This document shows positions 62,601 to 64,000 of a stretch of 64,000 nucleotides of DNA, piece by piece. The stretch comes from Marthasterias glacialis (lineage: Eukaryota > Echinodermata > Asteroidea > Forcipulatida > Asteriidae): positions 9,596,634 to 9,660,633 of the forward strand of contig OU452235.1 in assembly GCA_911728455.2 (NCBI GenBank), given 5' to 3'. Position 1 is the first letter of the stretch. Each line of letters opens with the position of its first letter. The translations under genes were made by a program, and so were the position numbers. The notes beneath the pieces were generated by a model that did not search any database, was not told the DNA's origin, and worked only from the letters and a program-made list of their open reading frames with translations.

Positions 62601-63643
62601 TCACATTTAAAGTTGAAGTATTTTTCAAACTGCTGTTTTGGAGACTAAACGTTCTTACTTTAAAAATGACATGTGTAACTCTAAAATTACAGCTGACTTC
62701 TTCAGTTATACAGAACTGTTAACTGAAAATGTTAACAGTAATAAGTGTTACAGAAATTTTGTACAGAAACTGATTTACTATTGTTTGGGGGGGGGGGGCG
62801 GGGGGTATTTGGAACGCATTCGCCACCTGGTGAAACTCCTTACAAATTGTTGGAGCCAAACTGAACAAAATGGGGCTACTTCATGATGGAACTAATCTGC
62901 AGTGTCTGTTCTTGAGTGTACATACATCAGGTTAGGATGTCCAGTGTTGTTTCTAGGCCTTAAGTCAGATTACACATGGTCTACATGACTTGTATTGTAT
63001 ACATGTTTGTTTCATGCAGATACAAGGATTTCCGGGATGATGAAGGGAATCACACCACATTCTACTATCAACTACTGGCTGTTAAATTAGCCTTCGTCAT
63101 CATTTTTGAGGTAAGATTAGGCCATGCTTGGAAGCGAATAACATTAGTAGATGTTACATTTTAAATCATGGAACAACAAAGAGCCACATTTTTTTATGAT
63201 TGGCCCAGTCCTCCTGGCGACATCACCCATGGCAATCTTTGTACCACCATTTTGGCAGTCAGATTTCCTGTGTGTGTGTGTTACAGTGCAGTGTGTATTT
63301 TGGCAATGCTAGTACGACACGCACCTTAACTTTACATGCAGTTTGATAAGATAGCAGATGGTGGGCAGACACGGCAAGTGAGGTCAGTGTAAATGGTTTA
63401 GACGGTTTGAGAGATATCTTTAAACAGGACTAGGACTCCAAAATTTTTAAGCTTTTTTTTAAAGGAATTGCAAGTTCAGCCCTGATAAGTGATATTACAA
63501 TAAATATTTGTGTGTTGTTTTAGCATTTTGTTTTTGGCGTCGGACGATTCATTGATTTTGCTGTACCTGATGTACCTGAAAGCCTAGAGATTAAGATTAA
63601 GAGGGAAGCCTACCTGGCTAAACAAGCTCTACAAGAGATCCAG
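17773..63643 (+). CDS. Anoctamin-7-like TMEM16 membrane protein (3' end beyond window)
   Basis: Anoctamins are dimeric ten-helix membrane proteins acting as calcium-gated chloride channels or lipid scramblases; which activity ANO7 has is not settled. Twenty exons give 866 residues; human ANO7 has about 930, so a short C-terminus lies outside. Order: variable N-terminus (1-71), cytosolic dimerisation domain (about 72-290), TM1 near 318-350, a Cys-rich extracellular loop (about 360-390), helices 2-10 (about 395-850). Calcium ligands by alignment with ANO1: N632, E636, E678, E681, E710 and D714, all conserved. Stretches such as [36 protein letters not shown] and [10 protein letters not shown] match ANO7 rather than ANO1, 4 or 5. 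All borders are GT-AG with matching phase. Confidence 0.93.
17893..19418. other. ANO7 intron 1, first part
   Basis: AT-rich. A G-run and C-run facing each other near 18615-18643 could form a hairpin. No gene or assigned repeat is seen. Confidence 0.5.
19419..20290 (+). mobile_element. MITE-like family C, copy 1
   Basis: Starts ATACCTCAGAGAGTTTATGC and shares CTCTGATTGGTT and GGCTCTGTGAACTAGCAAA with 39635-40330. It ends in an inverted repeat (20142-20280) around CCAACCACCAACC. It has no transposase. Confidence 0.75.
21027..21156. repeat. Perfect 130-bp palindrome without spacer
   Basis: Two 65-base arms meet at GGTACC (centre between 21091 and 21092). I compared every base and found no mismatch. 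The outer sequence is CAGGCCTGGAATTACAGG. The tract is GC-richer than the intron around it. The CAGGCCTGGAATT end resembles hAT-type termini; a related-looking end, GAAATTCCAG, lies near 21221. Confidence 0.95.
21707..22491 (+). mobile_element. MITE-like family B, copy 3
   Basis: 785 bp, bounded by AATATACTGATTG and CAATCAGTCTATAG, slightly diverged. It contains ACATGTACATGTACATGTAC near 21936 and the family segment ending at GCGCAATCAG. Confidence 0.8.
23315..26286. repeat. 32-bp minisatellite with 160-bp higher-order repeat
   Basis: About 93 copies of a 32-bp unit (GGGTAACACCAGAGAGGGAT + GATAGAACCTGA) fill 2.97 kb of ANO7 intron 1. Variant units (GAGTCTAA, TAAAACCTGA, TTGATATAACCTGAA) recur in fixed order, giving a 160-bp (five-unit) period most clearly at about 23.7-24.7 kb, with some 64, 128 and 192-bp steps. 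The minus strand has no stop in any phase over long stretches because the unit lacks them; the open frames are a by-product. Confidence 0.97.
26349..26701 (-). mobile_element. MITE-like family H, copy 2 (inverted)
   Basis: Mirror copy of 7390-7747: starts ATTATCACACAAGTGCGAG and ends GAGCAATCTGATTGGAGG. The inner inverted repeat is more decayed than in copy 1. Confidence 0.75.
27186..27279 (+). CDS. ANO7-like exon 2
   Basis: Residues 41-71: [20 protein letters not shown] then [11 protein letters not shown] and the first base of Asp72. The acceptor is TTTGACCAG and the donor GTGAGA. It is an acidic N-terminal linker before the dimerisation domain. Confidence 0.88.
27414..28031 (-). mobile_element. 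MITE-like family A, copy 2 (inverted)
   Basis: About 618 bp between exons 2 and 3. It starts CCAGTTGCCACCGGG and ends GTCTACTGGTTAA, i.e. the family's terminal inverted repeats, in opposite orientation to copies 1 and 3. Confidence 0.8.
28181..28340 (+). CDS. ANO7-like exon 3 (dimerisation domain start)
   Basis: Residues 72-124. [14 protein letters not shown] matches the anoctamin 'DFVLVWEE' opening. A charged helix ([17 protein letters not shown]) follows, then [12 protein letters not shown]. It ends AG before GTAAAT to share Arg125. Confidence 0.95.
28341..29319. other. ANO7 intron 3, first part
   Basis: Contains a C-run near 28580-28598. Otherwise I see nothing supportable. Confidence 0.5.
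29320..29495 (+). repeat. Dispersed repeat family F, copy 1
   Basis: Carries GCCATTTTGGGAGTC and TTCCAAAATGGCACAACC around a segment with GTGCATCAC and TGCACACTACAC. Related copies lie at about 36130-36310 (same strand) and 63200-63400 (opposite strand). The two CCAAAATGGC/GCCATTTTGG motifs form inverted ends. Confidence 0.6.
29814..29943 (+). CDS. ANO7-like exon 4
   Basis: Residues 125-168: [40 protein letters not shown] and PLQ. The HAPW...YAEEL stretch is a hallmark of the anoctamin cytosolic domain. It ends in phase 0. Confidence 0.96.
29944..30880. other. ANO7 intron 4, first part
   Basis: AT-rich with no recognised feature. Confidence 0.5.
30881..31032 (-). mobile_element. tRNA-headed SINE, minus strand
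   Basis: Read on the minus strand, GGCAATCTCGGTAGTCTAGT gives a tRNA-like head with an A-box-like TAGTCTAGTTGG. A split B-box-like GGTTCATT...GAATCCC follows. The body holds the hairpin CCTGTG-loop-CACAGG and AGTACTGAGTATGCAGTGC. I recall very similar tails from echinoderm SINEs. It is truncated and not a functional tRNA gene, since the B box is interrupted. Confidence 0.65.
31424..32981. mobile_element. 1.56-kb TTAA-flanked DNA element, non-autonomous
   Basis: Ends AGGGACACACCGG and CCGGTGTGTACCT form about 12-bp terminal inverted repeats (one mismatch), each next to TTAA (31420-31423 and 32982-32985). TTAA target duplication is the piggyBac signature. The inside (about 31560-32640) is richer in C and G than the intron. 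An open frame of 160 codons at 31992-32474 shows no transposase motif I know. Confidence 0.7.
32992..33197. mobile_element. MITE with perfect 17-bp ends
   Basis: GCAGCCGATTTCACTAA (32992-33008) is exactly mirrored at 33181-33197. The inside carries weaker complementary TTGCGAT/ATCGC motifs. Its CGATTTCAC end resembles the MITE at 46129-46271. It lies only 10 bases after the TTAA-flanked element. Confidence 0.8.
33783..33924. repeat. Small inverted-repeat element family G, copy 1
   Basis: GAGGCTGTATCCAAATTGAT with GGCTTTGGCTGTGG on the left pairs loosely with GCAGCCGTAG...TTGATTCAGTCATGGCC on the right. The related copy at 55305-55402 has clearer arms. Confidence 0.45.
33999..34037 (+). CDS. 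Candidate 39-nt cassette exon of ANO7-like gene
   Basis: CTTAATACAGGACCAGCAGC (13 codons, [13 protein letters not shown]) is flanked by CCCTGATACCAG and GTAAGA. Exon 4 ends and exon 5 begins in phase 0, so inclusion keeps the frame. It would sit between PLQ168 and AHTNPSSNW169. Human ANO7 has no such insert that I recall. This is unproven without transcripts. Confidence 0.4.
34882..35658 (+). mobile_element. MITE-like family B, copy 4
   Basis: 777 bp, with ends CAATAGACTGATTGCGCG and ATCGGTCTATTG, the best-preserved copy on the left. CATT follows the right end and precedes the left end, a possible 4-base target duplication. Confidence 0.82.
35659..37700. other. ANO7 intron 4, last part
   Basis: Contains family F copy 2 (about 36130-36310, GCCATATTGGGAGTCC to CCAAAATGGCACAACC) and a 9-bp tandem repeat of AATTCACAA near 37170-37203. 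No gene is seen. Confidence 0.5.
37701..37788 (+). promoter_or_regulatory. Tandemly duplicated 44-bp splice acceptor
   Basis: Two adjacent 44-bp copies (37701-37744 and 37745-37788) each contain CTGTCACATTTTATTCT, a pyrimidine tract and CATTACAG. The second acceptor feeds exon 5. Use of the first would add 44 nt, shift the frame and soon meet a stop. Confidence 0.85.
37789..37925 (+). CDS. ANO7-like exon 5
   Basis: Residues 169-213: [39 protein letters not shown] and KKSKIK. It aligns with human ANO7 'ASNWSAG...GIPNV'. It ends AA before GTATGT and shares Lys214. Confidence 0.94.
37926..38703. other. ANO7 intron 5
   Basis: I see nothing beyond scattered ACATGT motifs. Confidence 0.5.
38704..38872 (+). 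CDS. ANO7-like exon 6
   Basis: Residues 214-270: [40 protein letters not shown] and [16 protein letters not shown]. The (T/S)RxRIV and FPLHD-type motifs are typical of the anoctamin dimerisation domain. Confidence 0.96.
39635..40330 (+). mobile_element. MITE-like family C, copy 2
   Basis: Starts ATACCTTGGAGAGTTTATGC. It shares GCTCTGTGAACTAGCAAA and the terminal hairpin around GGTAATGACC (40195-40318) with copy 1. Confidence 0.75.
40686..40902. mobile_element. MITE-like family E, copy 1
   Basis: Ends AAAAGGGGTTGTGTTGTCAT and ATGATGACACAGCCCCTTTA form inverted repeats of about 22 bp. Copy 2 is at 43517-43678. Confidence 0.75.
40955..41650. repeat. Widespread marine 'CTCCCTGGGGAG' repeat, copy 1 (interrupted)
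   Basis: Fragments TTTTTATAGCACATACATCC (about 40967) and CTCAACTCCCTGGGGAGCAT (about 41439), followed by CCCATTTATACACC and GTGCCTTGCTC, match a repeat seen in many marine invertebrate genomes. A second copy is at 57430-57720. About 400 unrelated bases separate the two parts here. Confidence 0.6.
41651..42305. other. End of ANO7 intron 6
   Basis: Nothing supportable. Confidence 0.5.
42306..42474 (+). CDS. ANO7-like exon 7 (to TM1)
   Basis: Residues 271-326: [40 protein letters not shown] and [16 protein letters not shown]. YQPLDxxRxYFGEK leads into TM1 in all anoctamins. Gly327 is split with exon 8. Confidence 0.97.
42853..43024. mobile_element. Inverted-repeat element in ANO7 intron 7
   Basis: GTATTTATGAACTGATGAAT and the following AAAAGAGTAGTG pair with CACTCTTTTATTC and CCTTATTCATAAATAC. 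Arms are about 45 bp. It abuts family C copy 3 at 43021, so the AAATAC junction may be shared. Confidence 0.65.
43021..43215 (+). mobile_element. MITE-like family C, copy 3 (5' part)
   Basis: ATACCTTAGACAGTTTATGC and TCTGATTGGTCGAAA match the start of copies 1 and 2; the hairpin end is absent. Confidence 0.6.
43278..43368 (+). CDS. ANO7-like exon 8 (TM1)
   Basis: Residues 327-356: [30 protein letters not shown] and part of Ala357. FYTGWLLPA is the ANO7 form of this helix. Confidence 0.96.
43517..43678. mobile_element. MITE-like family E, copy 2
   Basis: Starts TTAAAGGGGCTGTGGTGTCA and ends ATCATGATGACAGGGCCCCC. Shorter than copy 1. Confidence 0.75.
43815..44413 (+). mobile_element. MITE-like family A, copy 3 (best ends)
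   Basis: Ends TTAACCAGTAGGTGCCGG and GGCAGCAACTGGTTAAG are inverted repeats. The inside is similar along its length to copies 1 and 2. About 600 bp, no transposase. Confidence 0.8.
44464..44569 (+). CDS. ANO7-like exon 9 (extracellular loop)
   Basis: Residues 357-392: [36 protein letters not shown]. Five cysteines form the Cys-rich TM1-TM2 loop; NLS is a possible N-glycosylation site. Confidence 0.96.
44570..46128. other. Introns around exon 10
   Basis: Apart from exon 10 (45328-45388) I see nothing firm. TTAAGATTCATCTTAAGATG near 45600 is a short palindrome resembling parts of the MITE at 46129. Confidence 0.45.
45328..45388 (+). CDS. ANO7-like exon 10 (TM2)
   Basis: Residues 393-412: [20 protein letters not shown] plus the first base of Ala413. 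LFDN.GT.FF..FM is the conserved TM2 start. Confidence 0.96.
46129..46271. mobile_element. MITE with CGATTTCAC ends
   Basis: GGCTCGATTTCACAAA (46129-46144) is mirrored by TTTGTGAAATCGAGCC (46256-46271), 16 bp perfect. 143 bp in all, in ANO7 intron 10. Related ends occur at 32992. Confidence 0.85.
46723..46805 (+). CDS. ANO7-like exon 11
   Basis: Residues 413-440: [28 protein letters not shown]. It is the end of TM2 and the basic/acidic cytosolic loop; EYWKRK is universal in the family. Confidence 0.96.
47363..47500 (+). CDS. ANO7-like exon 12
   Basis: Residues 441-486: [39 protein letters not shown] and the start of TM3. [12 protein letters not shown] is nearly identical in human ANO7. This is the strongest subfamily mark. 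Confidence 0.97.
47501..48370. other. ANO7 intron 12, first part
   Basis: No firm feature. Open frames at 47714 and 47814 resemble nothing known. Confidence 0.45.
48371..48511. mobile_element. MITE with 15-bp ends and CTTTAT duplication
   Basis: CAGGCCTTGATCTTA (48371-48385) is exactly mirrored at 48497-48511, and CTTTAT directly precedes and follows the element (48365-48370, 48512-48517). The CAGG end suggests a hAT relative, although hAT duplications are usually 8 bp. Confidence 0.85.
48766..49041. repeat. 42-bp tandem array, left arm of large inverted repeat
   Basis: About six units of 42 bp (CACACGTATGCAATGTCGTG + AACCAAATCGCGAATATGTGCG in two parts), rich in CpG and alternating purine-pyrimidine steps. 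It ends in a unique edge (TTTTATTGCATACCATTGTC, CATACCTTTG). Because 42 is a multiple of three, frames stay open; I do not call a gene. Confidence 0.93.
49238..49569. repeat. 42-bp tandem array, right arm of large inverted repeat
   Basis: Reverse complement of 48766-49041 with the same unique edge (CAAAGGTATGCGACAATGG) facing the 196-bp spacer. Unit variants appear in the same order as in the left arm, with one extra unit (GTGAATCAAATCGCG). So the array was duplicated as a block. Confidence 0.93.
50355..50825. repeat. Degenerate ~27-bp minisatellite
   Basis: About 17 copies of TTTTACATAATGTAACACTA + CACAGTG with many changes and length differences. It lies in ANO7 intron 12. Confidence 0.85.
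51270..51460. repeat. Dispersed marine repeat fragment
   Basis: GGAAAACCCACGC, CCCAATCCACATAGCGCCC and GGGATTCAAACCAGTGTCC match a 'GGATTCGAACC' repeat I associate with marine invertebrate genomes. Its end is tRNA-like. Fragmentary. Confidence 0.45.
51521..51716 (+). CDS. ANO7-like exon 13 (TM3-TM4)
   Basis: Residues 487-551: [40 protein letters not shown], then [20 protein letters not shown] and ILNDW. NES is a possible glycosylation site. Glu552 is split with exon 14. Confidence 0.95.
52146..52490 (-). mobile_element. MITE-like family A, copy 4 (short)
   Basis: Starts AACCAAGTGCCGTTGGG and ends TACCGTTGGTT. The middle of the family is deleted. Orientation as copy 2. Confidence 0.7.
52491..53386. 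other. End of ANO7 intron 13
   Basis: Nothing firm. A fragment GGCTTTGGCCATGGTGG near 53075 resembles family G. Confidence 0.4.
53387..53498 (+). CDS. ANO7-like exon 14 (TM5)
   Basis: Residues 552-588: [43 protein letters not shown] is shared with human ANO7. Lys589 is split with exon 15. Confidence 0.97.
53594..53707. mobile_element. Small inverted-repeat element
   Basis: ATGGTTAAAACCATGACTCC pairs with GGAAGTCATAGTTTTAACCA, and TTGAACTC...CCATTTTCCC with GGGAAAATAGATTGCTCCA. Arms are about 50 bp, imperfect. Confidence 0.65.
53708..55304. other. ANO7 intron 14, middle
   Basis: Contains a 24-bp direct duplication of TTGCTATGGGTATAGT near 53807-53840 and a T/G-rich homopolymer patch near 54865-54925. 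No gene is seen. Confidence 0.5.
55305..55402. repeat. Small inverted-repeat element family G, copy 2
   Basis: GGCTTCAGTAGTGGCTATGG pairs with CAGCAGCCATAGCCAGAGCC. The right edge CTTGATTCAGATGCAGCC resembles the left edge of copy 1 at 33783 in reverse. Confidence 0.5.
55683..55905 (-). mobile_element. MITE-like family A, copy 5 (partial)
   Basis: Starts TAACCAGTTCTTGCTGG and contains GCGCTGGCACAAAGAAACC; the other end is missing. A T-run replaces part of the family sequence near 55758. Confidence 0.65.
56655..56692. repeat. (GT)n microsatellite
   Basis: About 17 GT steps ending in GGGTAGGCACACAC. Within 170 bases downstream GTCCCCACA or its complement occurs five times (56709-56830), a small dispersed-motif cluster of unknown nature. 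Confidence 0.85.
57430..57720. repeat. Widespread marine 'CTCCCTGGGGAG' repeat, copy 2
   Basis: TTCTTATATAGCATGTTTTA, CAGCTCCCTGGGGAGTATAT, CCCATTTATACCCC and CATCTTGCTCAAGGACACAA follow in the order known for this repeat. Non-coding. Confidence 0.65.
58057..58209 (+). CDS. ANO7-like exon 15 (TM6, calcium site part 1)
   Basis: Residues 589-640: [51 protein letters not shown]632 and E636 correspond to ANO1 N650 and E654, both calcium ligands. NYT is a possible glycosylation site. Confidence 0.97.
58268..58985. repeat. 125-bp higher-order tandem repeat beside exon 15
   Basis: AGCCAGGGTTC recurs at 58309, 58434, 58559 and 58684, exactly 125 bp apart. Each 125-bp unit is built from roughly 30-bp pieces of the form GTTCCAAGTAGATATCCTGT + AAGTCCA. 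The array begins about 60 bases after the exon 15 donor and degrades to single 30-bp pieces on the right. Confidence 0.93.
59237..59364 (+). CDS. ANO7-like exon 16 (calcium site part 2)
   Basis: Residues 640-682: [44 protein letters not shown]678 and E681 (EYLE) correspond to ANO1 E702 and E705. The basic loop before it is six residues shorter than in ANO1. Confidence 0.97.
59365..60296. other. ANO7 intron 16
   Basis: I see no feature except TTTTCCTCCCTGCGG near 59809, part of a marine repeat in reverse. Confidence 0.45.
60297..60502 (+). CDS. ANO7-like exon 17 (TM7-TM9, calcium site part 3)
   Basis: Residues 683-751: [60 protein letters not shown] and [10 protein letters not shown]710 and D714 in EIRLD complete the site (ANO1 E734, D738). 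Confidence 0.98.
60618..60774. mobile_element. Fold-back MITE in ANO7 intron 17
   Basis: GTATACAAATACTGAATGCA pairs with TGCATTCAATATTTGTTTAT, and inside AGGTGAAATCTGGACTATTC with AAATCAGATTTCACC around CATTTCAC/GTGAAATG. 157 bp. Confidence 0.75.
61160..61293 (+). CDS. ANO7-like exon 18 (TM9 end, extracellular loop)
   Basis: Residues 752-795: [47 protein letters not shown] and NGT are possible glycosylation sites. The split Arg796 starts exon 19. Confidence 0.96.
61370..61725. repeat. Dispersed repeat with tRNA-like end
   Basis: GTTCTTTAACGTGCACTACC, AAAGTATCTTGCTGAAGGAC and GGATTTGAGCCCACATTCTG then GATTAGACCACTCTGCCAC resemble a marine repeat whose 3' part looks like a reversed tRNA. Diverged. 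Confidence 0.55.
61726..63019. other. End of ANO7 intron 18
   Basis: A G-run near 62789-62806. Nothing else is supportable. Confidence 0.5.
63020..63110 (+). CDS. ANO7-like exon 19 (TM10 start)
   Basis: Residues 796-826: [33 protein letters not shown]+DFRDD matches human ANO7 RYRAFRDDDG. Confidence 0.97.
63111..63523. repeat. ANO7 intron 19 with family F copy 3 (inverted)
   Basis: CACCATTTTGGCAGTCAGAT and GCAGTGTGTATTTTGGCAAT (about 63245-63320) match family F in reverse orientation; the other end near 63380 is decayed. Confidence 0.5.
63524..63643 (+). CDS. ANO7-like exon 20 (last in window)
   Basis: Residues 827-866: [40 protein letters not shown]. The end of TM10 and the VPDVPES...KREYYLAKQAL cytosolic tail match human ANO7. 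Donor CAG/GTGAGT leads to a final exon outside the window; the remaining 357 bases are intron. Confidence 0.96.
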
Positions 63644-64000
63644 GTGAGTAACTGAAATAACCACAGCTCAATCACTAGTATTGCTCTCCAATGCATCAAC
63701 TTTATAATAAGCTTCATAAATAGGCTAACTCCCCCAAAGCCTTGAGCCTTGTTCAAACCATCCTGTAGTCTTCATCATTGTTTGGATTCCCATACCTCTT
63801 CATTTATTTTACCCTCAGTAGTACCATTCATGGTATTCAAGTTGATGGTTATTGCCAAGTTTACTCCTGGATAAATCTCTAAGGCCCCCAGTCCTCCAAT
63901 ACTTTGCAATTAGTCATCTTTCTCCTGTAAGCTTTCTTCATTACTATTCCATCATGCCCATTGACAGCTCCATTGGACCATCCATCAAACACACCACACT

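Overview
The window is animal nuclear DNA. It is AT-rich, its genes are split by long introns with GT-AG borders, and it is full of short non-autonomous repeats. The 8-mer TACATGTA and runs of ACATGT recur throughout. The minus-strand tRNA-headed SINE near 31 kb and the 'CTCCCTGGGGAG' repeats look like those of marine invertebrate deuterostomes. I favour an echinoderm, but this rests on recalled repeat style and not on a search.

Two protein genes lie on the plus strand, head to tail, 3.8 kb apart. The first is a complete five-exon NIP7 gene (60S ribosome biogenesis, 180 codons plus stop) at 992-13933. The second is an anoctamin/TMEM16 gene whose closest human relative by remembered sequence is ANO7. 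It starts at 17773 and runs off the right edge: 20 exons give 866 residues, and only the last C-terminal piece should be missing. Exon phases agree at every junction of both genes. All six calcium ligands of the TMEM16 fold are present. One extra 39-nt in-frame cassette exon is possible at 33999-34037.

The rest is intron and intergenic DNA. NIP7 intron 1 holds a dense cluster (about 1.1-5.7 kb) of adjacent and nested fold-back palindromes that share one terminal module. ANO7 intron 1 holds a perfect 130-bp spacer-free palindrome and a 3-kb, 32-bp minisatellite with a 160-bp higher-order period. A later ANO7 intron holds a 42-bp tandem array that was duplicated as a whole into a large inverted repeat (48.8-49.6 kb). 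At least eight MITE-like families with terminal inverted repeats are present in one to six copies each, plus a 1.56-kb element flanked by TTAA. I see no retroviral, LINE or Polinton coding sequence, no RNA gene beyond the SINE head, and no CRISPR or bacterial features.

The two genes are unrelated in function as far as known: NIP7 acts in the nucleolus and anoctamins act in membranes. I see no sign that they work together. The most unusual content is the repeat architecture, not the genes.
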